Shown: positions 1 through 9,780 of the stretch, piece after piece
Position numbering within the stretch: the stretch's first letter is position 1
How the letters are laid out: the number at the start of each line of letters is the position of its first letter
Assembly: GCA_013289615.1 (NCBI GenBank)
Contig: JABCZO010000002.1
Span: 101,309 to 165,308, forward strand
DNA: 64,000 nucleotides
Reading direction: 5' to 3'
DNA from: Gammaproteobacteria bacterium
GTDB taxonomy: Bacteria > Pseudomonadota > Gammaproteobacteria > Steroidobacterales > Steroidobacteraceae
Translations under genes and position numbers: made by a program
Notes under the pieces: model-generated
Seen by the model: only the letters and a program-made list of their open reading frames with translations
What the model was told of the DNA's origin: nothing
Database searches by the model: none

Positions 1-418
1 CCCGAGCGATAAAGGCACGCCTTGTGATACAGTCCCAGATCGCGAGCGCGAACATGCCATGTAACTTCGGCAACATCGCCTCGCCCTCGGCCGCAAACAG
101 GGCCAGGATGACCTCCGTGTCGGAGGTCGTGCGAAACACGACGCCCCGAGCCTCGAGGTCACGCCGCAATGCGCGGAAGTTATAGACTTCGCCATTAAAG
201 GCGATTACGAACCGGCCGCAGCTCGACTGCATCGGCTGGGCGGCCCGGGGATCGAGATCCAGGATGGCGAGGCGCCGATGCCCGAGGACCACGCCCTCCC
301 CATGCCAAGTGCCTTCGTCGTCGGGACCGCGACGGCGCATACGCTCCATAGCGCACCGCAGCGCAGTACTGTCCAGCACTATCTTGCCTTTCCCAAATGC
401 CGCAATGAAGCCGCACAC
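1..418 (-). CDS. asnB: Asparagine synthetase (glutamine-hydrolysing), N-terminal part, runs off the window start
   Basis: Minus-strand reading from a GTG at 418-416 gives (M)CGFIAAFGKG...RRGPDDEGTWHGEGVVLGHRRLAILDLDPRAAQPM...FNGEVYNFRALRRDLEARG, the class II glutamine amidotransferase domain with nucleophile Cys2. It is missing from the ORF track because the start is GTG and it is cut by the window edge. Confidence 0.85.
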   Translation of the reverse strand, partial: MCGFIAAFGKGKIVLDSTALRCAMERMRRRGPDDEGTWHGEGVVLGHRRLAILDLDPRAAQPMQSSCGRFVIAFNGEVYNFRALRRDLEARGVVFRTTSDTEVILALFAAEGEAMLPKLHGMFALAIWDCITRRAFIAR

Positions 419-457
419 TAGCGTCTTTACACCCTTTTCAGAAGTCGGTGTCAATAA

Positions 458-700
458 TCATCCAATTTTCCCCACCCGTTGCCAGCCCGGTGTTGGCCCG
501 ACTGGGCCGGCGAGCAGCAGACGGCTCGTCGCAGGAAATGCGTCGGGCAATTGCACATAAGCCTCCAGTAATGGGCCGAAGTCGTCGAGTCGACTAATGC
601 AGAGAATCCGGCGTCGGCCGGCCAATCGAGGCTCCACGCCAGGCGCGAACCATCGTGCGTTCACTCCGGATAGCGCGCAAGGCATGTCGACCTTGCGGTG
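458..700 (-). pseudogene. Fragment of a GT4-type glycosyltransferase
   Basis: Short reading ...GVNARWFAPGVEPRLAGRRRILCISRLDDFGPLLEAYVQLPDAFPATSRLLLAGPVG resembles the GT4 inter-domain region. No full-length frame is present. Confidence 0.4.
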
Positions 701-1129
701 ATGGTTCAGTTACGCGCGTAGTCGGGCATCCAGTGGTTCTCGACCCGCATGGCATCCACCCCCCTCCCCGAAAGCCGCGATCATCCAGACGGTCGGTGAC
801 ATAAGTCATGACCTCGCGCCACCAACGGTTAAAACCTCGGGGCTTGGCATCCCTCATCCGGAACTCGATCCGCACCCCAGTTGCGAGCTGCAATCGACCT
901 GTTTTCCCAAGCCAATGACTGTGTTGGCCAAGGCCACGGGATCCCGTACATTGCAGGCCCCATGGTATATTCGATCTTTACTGGCTGACCCGCCGATCCG
1001 GCCGCAAGCGGTTCGCCTTGAAGACTTATCGAGGGAGAATTCTAGCTTGCGCAGCAGGCATTCATACGACAGCGACATGGAACCTGAGAATGTGCATCGT
1101 CTGGATTGCTCCCAAGTGCCGAATACTGT

Positions 1130-1737
1130 CGTACCGAACGCGCTCGATTGGCCCGAGCCAGTAACGTTCCTAATCCCAAAGGAGATCAAGCGATCGGAGA
1201 CCGCTACTGTTCTTATCCCGCATACGCAGAAAGAAGGGCTTGGATATTCTACTGCGGGTGTGAAACGAAGTCCGTCCCGAAGACCGGCAATTGGTGATTG
1301 TCGGCAGCGGCGCGGAACAATATAGCAGTCACCTGAAGAGATATTGCGCGGATCGTCGCGCTCAAAACGTCGAGATTCACGCGCATGTCAATGATGCAGA
1401 GCGTGAGGTGCTGTTCCAGCGTGCCGCAGTGTTTGTATTGCCGACATACATTGAGAATTTTGGCAATGCCGTGACGGAGGCGCTGATCCGCGGTGTTTCG
1501 GTGATTGCGACCACGGGCACGCCGTGGACTGTCGTATTAGAGCAGGAATTCGGTTGGAATATTGAGCGCAAGCTACGTCAATTGAAGCAAGCATTGATCG
1601 AGCTATCTACTGCAAAGCGTGCCAGACTTCTGGATATGGGCCTTCGAGGTCAGAAATATGCCAGAGATGCCCTATTGATCGACGCGGTCGGCCCGCGATC
1701 GCTTGAAATGCATAAGCGCACTTTGCGGTACCGATGA
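1130..1737 (+). pseudogene. GT4 glycosyltransferase C-terminal half with an in-frame TGA
   Basis: Frame reads ...RPLLFLSRIRRKKGLDILLRV*NEVRPEDRQLVIVGSGAEQYSSHLKRYC...VFVLPTYIENFGNAVTEALIRGVSVIATTGTPW. TGA is at 1261-1263. The N-terminal half is not intact. Confidence 0.7.
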
Positions 1738-2774
1738 GTCGCCGTATCGGCATTCTGAGGACTGGGTCCCTGGGCGATCATCTGATCGCCTTGCCACTCT
1801 ACCGTCAACTTAGAGCAGCGCACGCTGCTGACGCGCTGGTTCTGGTATGCAACATTCAAGGGCAACGCATCCAGAAGCTGGCGGGACCTGCGAGCATACT
1901 TCCGGGGTCCCTGTTTGACGAATTTCACTTCTATCCAGTGGGTTCTGATTGGCAGTCGATAAAGGACAAGTACCGGCTGTTTCGAAGCCTGAACCTGGAC
2001 GCGCTGTACTACCTCATGCCTCCGCGCAACGCTGCGCAGCTTTGGCGTGACCGCCTGTTTTTCTGGTTGGCCAGAGTCCCCGTCATCGGTTTGCGTACCG
2101 GTGCGACGGCACAGAACGTCAGGTTATTGCCGAATTCGAAGTTGTATGAACATGAGGCGGATCGCCTAGCTCGAGGTGTCCCACTATTGACGCATACCCT
2201 CCGGAAGGAACCGCAGGATCTGTCCATTGAGCTTAGCGATGCCGAGCGCGCCGAAGCTCGCGAATTGCTTGGCGGCACCTCGGACTGCATGCTGGTGGTC
2301 AGTATCGGGACCAAAGTGGAAGTCAACGACTGGGGCATCGAAAAATGGTCGCAACTCGTAAGCCAATTGGCCGAACTCCGCAACATAGACCGCCTGGTGT
2401 TGATTGGGGCCTCGGATGAACACGCTGACTCGGAAAAGCTGATGCAGAAATGGCCGCGGCAGTCGTACAATTTCTGCGGCCGTCTGCCGCCGCGTCTGAG
2501 CGCGGCGGTGCTAGCGGACGCTAAGCTATTCGTTGGCCATAATAGCGGTCCGATGCATATGGCTGCGGCAGTAAACGTGCCGATCGTGGCTATTTCTTCT
2601 TCGCGCGACCTGCCCGGAGTATGGTTTCCGCTCAACCAAAACAAGCGGGTTCACTATACCGTCATTGAGTGTATGGGCTGCGGCAAACTGAAATGCGAGG
2701 ACCGGAAGAAAGAATGCATCCGCCGCATTTCGGTCGCAGACGTCTATGCATCATGCGTCGCCGCGTTGACTTAA
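1734..2774 (+). CDS. GT9 / ADP-heptose:LPS heptosyltransferase-like glycosyltransferase
   Basis: 346 aa; MSRRIGILRTGSLGDHLIALPLYRQLR N-terminus and VGHNSGPMHMAAAVNVPIVAI motif. Confidence 0.8.
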   Translation: MSRRIGILRTGSLGDHLIALPLYRQLRAAHAADALVLVCNIQGQRIQKLAGPASILPGSLFDEFHFYPVGSDWQSIKDKYRLFRSLNLDALYYLMPPRNAAQLWRDRLFFWLARVPVIGLRTGATAQNVRLLPNSKLYEHEADRLARGVPLLTHTLRKEPQDLSIELSDAERAEARELLGGTSDCMLVVSIGTKVEVNDWGIEKWSQLVSQLAELRNIDRLVLIGASDEHADSEKLMQKWPRQSYNFCGRLPPRLSAAVLADAKLFVGHNSGPMHMAAAVNVPIVAISSSRDLPGVWFPLNQNKRVHYTVIECMGCGKLKCEDRKKECIRRISVADVYASCVAALT

Positions 2775-3332
2775 TGCAGACGGGCCACTTGTTGGGGGGA
2801 GCACGACGGTGCAGTTCTGATCCAGCGGGACACGGCGGCCAAAGTGGCCAAAGTACACTTGGCCAATGACATATTTAATGACAAGCCACGTCACCAGCGC
2901 AATGCGCCGGTGTAGTGCGCGGCGTCAGCCGAAATTGGCCGTGGGGCACTTGGCGCGTAAGAAATGTTCCCTGATCGCTGGCGAAGTAACTGCAGCACAA
3001 ACTCTCTTGGCGACTGGCCCTATTCTCCATTCTCTCGGTATGAAAATGTCTATGCCCGTCCCAAGATCAGTTTTTTTGTAGACCAAACTAGAAACGGATG
3101 TTTGATCATCGTAAATCTGATGCTGACCTCCTACTCATGTCGCTTCTCACGGACACACTATAAGTTCACGGCCAAATGCGGACCGACCGTCGCAAGAATT
3201 CAAGACTTGATTCAGAACCTCTGAACCCAGCCCTGTGCGGCCAGGACCCATACCCGACGCACCCTAACGCACCGCAGTTCGTTCTTTGCATGCGCACTCT
3301 CTTTGATAACCTGCTGGCTGCGATCTCGGTAA

Positions 3333-4568
3333 TCATCGGAATTTGTTGGCGGAGCGTTGAACACAATAGGTTGCAGCTTCCAACAACCCCTGAACGCTCC
3401 GCTCCATGTCCAGTTCCTCAAAAATAGCGATCGATCGGCGACCCATATATGTCAAATGTTCCGGATTATCCCCCAATTCCTTGAGCGCTCTTGCCATCGC
3501 CGGCGTGTCGCCCACGGAGAAAACAATCGCATTTTCCCCCTGGCGGGCAATATCCGTAGGTCCGACCGCGCCTACTTGGCTGCTCACGACCAATGGAAGG
3601 CCAAGACACGCAGCCTCAGACATCACGAGCGGGTGTGGATCTCTCGATGAGGGATGCGCAAGCACATCGCAGGCTGCGTAGATCTCGCTTAACCGGTCGA
3701 CATTTACAAAGCCTAGAAACGTTACAGGGAGGTCTTCCGCTTCGGCGCGCATTTTCAATGCTGCCAGATCTGCACCGTCGCCTGCAACAACAAAGCGGAT
3801 CCGATTGGCCGGATCCGACGACTTGAGCAGCGCCGCAGCGTCGAGAATATCCCCCGTACGTTTTCGTTCGTTCACTTTGCCGACGGTGAGGACTACCAAA
3901 TCTGTATCAGCGACTCCCCATGCCGGGCGGATTGTATTGCGCAGGTGCTGGCGACGCGCACGGACTTTCCGGTACAACTCCTCGTCTATCGTGAAGGGCG
4001 ACCTGAACATTCGTTCTCGAGAAACGCCGTAATGGGCGTAGTAATCCTCATTACAGTCGCCCACCGTGACAAATGCGGAGAACTTCTTAAGCATCCGCGG
4101 CACAATCAATGCCTTGACGGCACGTTTCATAAGCACACGACGCGCTCGTAGCTCGCTGTCCGAAATCATGATCGCAGGCGTATGCGTCTTGACGCACCAT
4201 CTGAGCGCCATCCGCGCTGTACGATGGGCATATCCGTATATGAGCACGACCTCCGGATCCAGGGTCTTCAACTCGGTCCTGATACTTGGGTTGAACACGG
4301 ACCACGCACTCGTATGGGTAATAGCGTCAGCCTCTGGTAGGAATTTGTGCTGATAACCCGAGAGCAAGTCCATGCTCCACTCAATGTCAGTATTCATGTC
4401 GCGATCAAAGTAGCGCTGCAAGCCTATCTTTGATGCATAGAGCACAGTGACCGACAATCCCTCTACTTTCGAAAGCGCTCTGTAGAATGGAACGAAGTGC
4501 TGGATCGGATGCGATACAACTACGGCCATCTGGATGGGCCTGTTGTCACATTCGCGGTCGCGCTTCAC
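3333..4568 (-). CDS. GT4 family glycosyltransferase
   Basis: 411 aa; VVLTVGKVNERKRTGDILDAAALL...FVVAGDGADLAALK...VTFLGFVNVDRLSEIYAACDVLAHPSSRDPHPLVMSEAACLGLPLVVS. Confidence 0.85.
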   Translation of the reverse strand: MKRDRECDNRPIQMAVVVSHPIQHFVPFYRALSKVEGLSVTVLYASKIGLQRYFDRDMNTDIEWSMDLLSGYQHKFLPEADAITHTSAWSVFNPSIRTELKTLDPEVVLIYGYAHRTARMALRWCVKTHTPAIMISDSELRARRVLMKRAVKALIVPRMLKKFSAFVTVGDCNEDYYAHYGVSRERMFRSPFTIDEELYRKVRARRQHLRNTIRPAWGVADTDLVVLTVGKVNERKRTGDILDAAALLKSSDPANRIRFVVAGDGADLAALKMRAEAEDLPVTFLGFVNVDRLSEIYAACDVLAHPSSRDPHPLVMSEAACLGLPLVVSSQVGAVGPTDIARQGENAIVFSVGDTPAMARALKELGDNPEHLTYMGRRSIAIFEELDMERSVQGLLEAATYCVQRSANKFR

Positions 4569-4704
4569 TAGCAGGTTACTGAAAAGGCTGTGTTTTGAAG
4601 ATTTTGTGCATGATTGAAGAACGATCGCTTCGTCGCCTTAGTAACGCTCTGGCGTTGGTATCGTTTCGACCATTGAGTATTCTTGGAGTTTGCAAATGGA
4701 CTAC

Positions 4705-5424
4705 TCATGGCTTTAACAAGACGAATAGAAGGTCGGGCGTAAGGACAGGGTGACCGCCGCCCATCAGTACTTTCGTGATCACGGGATACGCCACAGCGCG
4801 TGTCGTGGACACCAGCATTCGTCTTAGGAAAGAGGCTGCCCCACCACCGTGCAGCGGCAGCACCGGGGAACGAACAGATGCTACCGTAAATCCTGTCCAT
4901 CCGGCCAGCTGCCGAATGGCGGAGGAACCGAGCACAGTTCTATGCGTCAAGTCCCCGTGCTGGACCGCTCGCGCGAACGGACTATCCCCCGAAGGAACGC
5001 GCCCGACAACGCGGCCACCTTTACGCAGACATTCACGACAGTCCTCCAGCGTCTGTCGCAGAACTCCGGCCTCGAGGTGCTCGAACACATCGAACGCGAC
5101 CACCAGGTCCGCTGAAGTGCTGCCTGCCACCCTCGTCAGTGGCTGACCTGAAAGAGCTACATCAAACCCAGCGTCGCGCCCTGTCTGCACTAGGTCTGGT
5201 ATGGCCTCAACGCCCAGGTAGCGAGCGCCCGCCGCGCTTGCCCACGCGGCAAACGCACCGTTACCAAACCCCAGCTCAATAACCCTCACATTCGCTAACG
5301 ATGGAAATCCACAGCGTCCGAGTTCCTTGGCGAAGTAAACCGCGGACTCCGCATTACACTTGCCAAAATCCTCGGATGCCCACCCCTTCCAGTCTCGATA
5401 AGCCTCGTAACCCCCATCGGTCAT
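4705..5424 (-). CDS. Class I SAM-dependent methyltransferase
   Basis: 239 aa; VRVIELGFGNGAFAAWASAAGARYLGVEAIPDLV and VVAFDVFEHLE motifs. Confidence 0.8.
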   Translation of the reverse strand: MTDGGYEAYRDWKGWASEDFGKCNAESAVYFAKELGRCGFPSLANVRVIELGFGNGAFAAWASAAGARYLGVEAIPDLVQTGRDAGFDVALSGQPLTRVAGSTSADLVVAFDVFEHLEAGVLRQTLEDCRECLRKGGRVVGRVPSGDSPFARAVQHGDLTHRTVLGSSAIRQLAGWTGFTVASVRSPVLPLHGGGAASFLRRMLVSTTRAVAYPVITKVLMGGGHPVLTPDLLFVLLKP

Positions 5425-6524
5425 CGAGTAAGCCTTGCATTTCGGGCCTGCCGAACATGGTCGAGCACTTGTAGGGCACGAGATGGAATCGAGTAGTCTG
5501 GCACTGCGCGTGCATGGGCAGCCGCGGCAAAGGCGCGCCGCTCAGATTCCCGCGGTAGGTAGTGCATCACCAAGGACGCCAGCTCCTCGGAGTCGTTCCA
5601 CATGGGGACCTCGCTGGCCTCGTCGTACACAATACGAGCGAAAGATGTCCGCTTGTGGAGGAAGAAACAGTGTGCCGCGGCCAGCTCATAGGTGCGCGTC
5701 GAGTCCTCATCGCCCGGCTGACGCTGGTTGGCAATCACGACACGTGTATGGACTGGCGCTATGGCGATCTTTCCATCTCGCAAGAACTTCGTGTAGCTCC
5801 TGCCGTGCATAGGACCAAGAAACTCCCAGTCTTCGGGAAAATTAGTTTTTCGGGTCGTCCATCCTGGGCCGGCGACCCTAACCTTTAAGCGAACGTTCGA
5901 CGTTGCTCGCGCAAAGCCTCGGAGAAGCTGATCATATTCCTCCCTCCAATTCGCCGCTACGACTACGTCGAACGGCTGTTCACGCGGCGGCTCATCCCAT
6001 AGATGTACGGCTGGATCGTAGCCATGCGGAACGCAGACGCACCGATTGGTGTAACCATATGTCTTACACCATGCATCTGGATGATATGGCTTGGTCGAGA
6101 TAACCAAGTCATACGATCCCATCGCCATGCGAAGCGCATCGCCGTAAGCATTCGGCGAATGGTCAGGAAATACGTTGACCGTAAACACACCTCTCGTCTT
6201 TGCCTTCTGGATGAAATCGTTGCTGACGCCGGTGCCCTTGTAGACAATCAACACGTCTGGCTCGAGGCTTTCCAATTTGCTTTGGACCGCGATCTCCAAC
6301 TCTTTGCGATGGAATGACCTAAGTGCACGATTGATCGCTCGCAGCTGGATACTGCGATGCTTCGGAAGGTAATGATCCTCGCATACATCGTCAATCTCAA
6401 CGCCTTCGCATCGCGACAGCGCTTCTCGCATCGATCGGGCAGAAGAGCCGTTCCAACTCTCGCCAACGAACAAAATGCTTACTTCGTGACCCGCACGCTT
6501 CATACTTTGCCTATTGGACGCCAC
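5421..6524 (-). CDS. CgeB-like glycosyltransferase family protein
   Basis: 367 aa; VSILFVGESWNGSSARSMREAL...VFPDHSPNAYGDALRMAMGSYDLVISTKPYHPD...RQPGDEDSTRTYELAAAHCFFLHKRT. Overlaps the downstream methyltransferase by 4 bp. Confidence 0.7.
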   Translation of the reverse strand: MASNRQSMKRAGHEVSILFVGESWNGSSARSMREALSRCEGVEIDDVCEDHYLPKHRSIQLRAINRALRSFHRKELEIAVQSKLESLEPDVLIVYKGTGVSNDFIQKAKTRGVFTVNVFPDHSPNAYGDALRMAMGSYDLVISTKPYHPDAWCKTYGYTNRCVCVPHGYDPAVHLWDEPPREQPFDVVVAANWREEYDQLLRGFARATSNVRLKVRVAGPGWTTRKTNFPEDWEFLGPMHGRSYTKFLRDGKIAIAPVHTRVVIANQRQPGDEDSTRTYELAAAHCFFLHKRTSFARIVYDEASEVPMWNDSEELASLVMHYLPRESERRAFAAAAHARAVPDYSIPSRALQVLDHVRQARNARLTR

Positions 6525-6689
6525 GGTTGATCATTGGAAATGGGGAGCAGCGCACTCGCTCCGCACTACGGAACCAAGGTGCGCCGGGCGTGGTGGACGC
6601 AGCTCGGCGGTATTTGACTGCAGTAAACCTGGAAAAATTTGCCGTAAGTACGCTTACGCCGGCGTTGAGAATAGGCAACCTATCCATGG

Positions 6690-8234
6690 TTATTGGATAC
6701 TTGCAAGGAGCCTCGTAGCGATAGCTAAGGCCGTTAACGTGCAGTTAGCGTGACTCGAGGACGGAAGGACCGCCGCCCCTGCCACCCAAACATTACTCGT
6801 GCCCCAGACCCGGCAGTCGCTGGTGACGACGCCCGTGCCAGGCGATGCCGACATTCGAATGCCGCCGCATTGGTGGTATGTATCACCTAAGCTATCTATG
6901 AAAGCCACGTCCCGCCTTTGAAGGGCAGGATCAATACTCAGCTCGGCAAGTCCACGGCTTCTCAGATACGCATCCGACTCAGCGGCGAGTTGATATATCG
7001 CATCGATTTCTCTTCCATCACACCTCCAATCGACAGCGACAGGGACCAGACCATCCATCGCGCGATCCGCATCTTGCAATCGGATCCTGGAGCTTGCGAT
7101 GGGAATCTGCTCCGCCTGCACATTGAACATAACGCTGCGGTCAAACAGCGCGAAAATCCTCCGATTTCGCACGTACCGTGAAACGATTGGGAGCAGTGAA
7201 CGGCCAACAGCGAAAACGTCGTTTATACGAGATGTGGCTGACGAAAATGCCAAGCCTGACCGAAGTCCGCGAATCGTTCTCTTAATGTTCCCAACGTTCT
7301 CCGAGACGCTTGAATCAAAGGCGAAGATACCGCAAGCCCCGCTTGGCAATGACTGCCGAAGTGCGCGTGATAGCGTCAATTTGGGCTGCAGTTTAATGCC
7401 ATTGACCCAGCCATTTTCAAAATAGTCTCTGAAGCGCTTTTCATCCAGGATTGACACCTTTGCGATCTTGCCACCCAAATGATCCTGAAAGTAGAGTCCG
7501 ATATTGTCGTTAGAGGCCCAAGGAACCCTGCCATCCCTCTGTGTTGAGAGGAAAAACCGACTGGTGGCGACGGTTCCGGAAGCAAAGACGAATCTTTTTG
7601 ATCTTATCCTTAGGTTCCGGCCGCTGGCTGATTTGCAGTGAAGAAATCGAGCGTTCTCTCCGTCGAATTCACAACCATTGGCAGTAAGATTTACTATGAT
7701 ACGGATTGACGGGTCCGATTGAATTAAGCTTTTGTATAGGGTGGCAAAATTTGGCTGATGGAGCCAGTAAGTGAAAAAGCGCTCGACTGATCCGGGCGCC
7801 TCAGTTTCGCCACCGAACTTCTGTCGATAGAAAGCCATTGACGCCGGGCTTCCGATGGCGAGGCGCTGGTATACGACTCGATAGTGCTTTTGCAACTCCT
7901 CGTATGAGAGCGGCCAAACTGCACCGGGTGGCTCAAGGTCTGCGTGGCTGAATTCAGCAAGTTGTCCGCCCCAAAGCGAACTTGTCCCGCCAAGACCTGC
8001 GGCTCGGCCAAGATGCACGCCCTCATGCGGCTTTCCGACGCTCGTCGATGTAAAGGAATTCAGAGAGGTACTTGCAACTCTCGGGCCAGCCTCTACAAGG
8101 ATTATGTTGGAGGCCTTTTTGGCCTCCGCTAATGCGGCTGCCAAATAAAGGCCGACGGTTCCGGCGCCGATGATGACGAGTTCCGATGATAAGTCACCGG
8201 GCACGTCCTCCGTAAGATTAGCGTCAAGCAGCAT
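6690..8234 (-). CDS. GMC-type FAD-dependent oxidoreductase
   Basis: 514 aa; LVIIGAGTVGLYLAAALAEA (FAD-binding) and C-terminal YHQCGGIRMSASPGTGVVTSDCRVWGTSNVWVAGAAVLPSSSHANCTLTALAIATRLL. Confidence 0.85.
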   Translation of the reverse strand: MLLDANLTEDVPGDLSSELVIIGAGTVGLYLAAALAEAKKASNIILVEAGPRVASTSLNSFTSTSVGKPHEGVHLGRAAGLGGTSSLWGGQLAEFSHADLEPPGAVWPLSYEELQKHYRVVYQRLAIGSPASMAFYRQKFGGETEAPGSVERFFTYWLHQPNFATLYKSLIQSDPSIRIIVNLTANGCEFDGENARFLHCKSASGRNLRIRSKRFVFASGTVATSRFFLSTQRDGRVPWASNDNIGLYFQDHLGGKIAKVSILDEKRFRDYFENGWVNGIKLQPKLTLSRALRQSLPSGACGIFAFDSSVSENVGNIKRTIRGLRSGLAFSSATSRINDVFAVGRSLLPIVSRYVRNRRIFALFDRSVMFNVQAEQIPIASSRIRLQDADRAMDGLVPVAVDWRCDGREIDAIYQLAAESDAYLRSRGLAELSIDPALQRRDVAFIDSLGDTYHQCGGIRMSASPGTGVVTSDCRVWGTSNVWVAGAAVLPSSSHANCTLTALAIATRLLASIQ

Positions 8235-8366
8235 GCTTATTTGGGCCTGAATATGTCGGCCTTTGAGAGAGGCAAGACCAGCGGTCTCGCCATCATCGCC
8301 GTCAATTTCCCAGAAGCGTTAGTGTAGCATTTCGTGGCCGCGGGATAGGAATTAGAGGTGCGGTCC

Positions 8367-9212
8367 TCATACCACTCCGCGGCACATCTCCGATATCTGA
8401 TGTATTTGGTGCTTAGAGCTGGCAGAGAAGATAACAGCCGAGGCAGGATGCCTCTCCAACGCTCGCGCGATCAAATTTCCCGCGCTCACGTGTATATTGT
8501 CTTTAATGTGACTCTGCAGTCCAAACCGTACCACCCCATGGTAGATTCGAATCTTGTCATGGCTGGGAAAGGTCGGAGAGTCGCGCGAAAACCTGCACTG
8601 TACCACCGTACCAAACGAGATAGGGTCGTTCGGCAATGCGCCGAACGCAAGGCCAAAGGCTTTGATGACTCCATCGTTCCGAAGTGAGAGAAAGACGTCA
8701 CGGAGTTCATCCGTAATCTCAATAGCTTCGGGCTCATGTAGCAGATACAAGTCGATTGCCGTGCGGCGCAAGCGACGCAGACTCTCCTCCACCTCGCGTA
8801 ATACTTCGTCCCGATGAATTTGCCGTTTGACGATCGGCGCACTTGTCAGGACTGGCTTCGCCGCAAGTCGAAGTAGTCTGGACTTGACGGCCGGTACGTG
8901 GGCAAGAAGTGGACGTATAGTGCCTCGGTATAGTGGACCAAACGCTCTTTTTGCAGCGGAGTTTGGTCTCGTGTAGCGAGGTATTCCTATTTTTGTCGCT
9001 ATCGTAATGTCGCGGACATCGCCAATAACCTCTCCGAGGACGCTCTCCGAACCATAGGCTGGTGCCGTGTCGAAGTGCCTAATGCCGCAGCTAATGGCAG
9101 CTTAAATGAGCGCCGCTGCTTGTCGTAGCTCTCTGCCACCGAAAATGCGGGCACAGCCAAATCCCAATCGCGATATGGCTACGGACGAATTGGGAATAAG
9201 TAACTTATCCAT
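8367..9212 (-). pseudogene. Aldo/keto reductase interrupted by one in-frame stop
   Basis: Reading from ATG 9212-9210: MDKLLIPNSSVAISRLGFGCARIFGGRELRQAAALI*AAISCGIRHFDTAPAYGSESVLGEVI...LRRTAIDLYLLHEPEAIEI. TAA is at 9104-9102; the frame is otherwise continuous to 8367. Confidence 0.75.
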
Positions 9213-9213
9213 A

Positions 9214-9720
9214 CTATTGGAGGTGCGGAAGGAGCCTTGTAGCGATAGCTAAGGTCGTCAATTTCGCAGACGCGTTAGGGTAGCATTTCGTCGTCGCACC
9301 ACGATAGCAATTATAGCTGCCTGCGGGGAAGATTAATGAGGCTCGACCTGTATGAAAAGCGCTGTCAACTGTATCCGTCCGAACGTTGGCCGCGTATACC
9401 TCGCTTAACTGGTCGACATTTACAAAGCCCAGAAATGTTACAGGGAGATCTTCTGCCTCGGCGCGCATCTTGATTGCCGCCAGATCTGTACCGTCGCCTG
9501 CAACAATAAAGCGGATCCGATTGGCCGGATCCAACGACTTGAGCAGCGCAGCACCGTCGAGAATATCCCCCGTACGTTTTCGTTCGCTCACTTTGCCGAC
9601 GGTGAGAACTACCAAATCTGTATCAGCGACTCCCAATGCCGGGCGGATTGTATTGCGCAGGTGCTGGCGACGCCCACGGACTTGCCGGTACAACTCCTCG
9701 TCTACATATGACAGCTGCAA
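9214..9720 (-). pseudogene. Chimeric scar: internal GT4 fragment fused to the 3' end of a GMC oxidoreductase-like frame
   Basis: ORF reads YRQVRGRRQHLRNTIRPALGVADTDLVVLTVGKVSERKRTGDILDG... (matches the GT4 at 3333-4568), then ...ASAKLTTLAIATRLLPHLQ (matches the C-terminus of 6690-8234). Confidence 0.75.
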
Positions 9721-9780
9721 ACAGACGGGGCATTTTTATCCACAATATACAAATAGACCAGGTAGAAACCGGCGGCGCGG

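Noticed and set aside
2866-3330. Several small ORFs between the GT9 gene and the GT4 gene
   Set aside because: Short, overlapping in conflicting frames and without motifs; probably degraded intergenic DNA.
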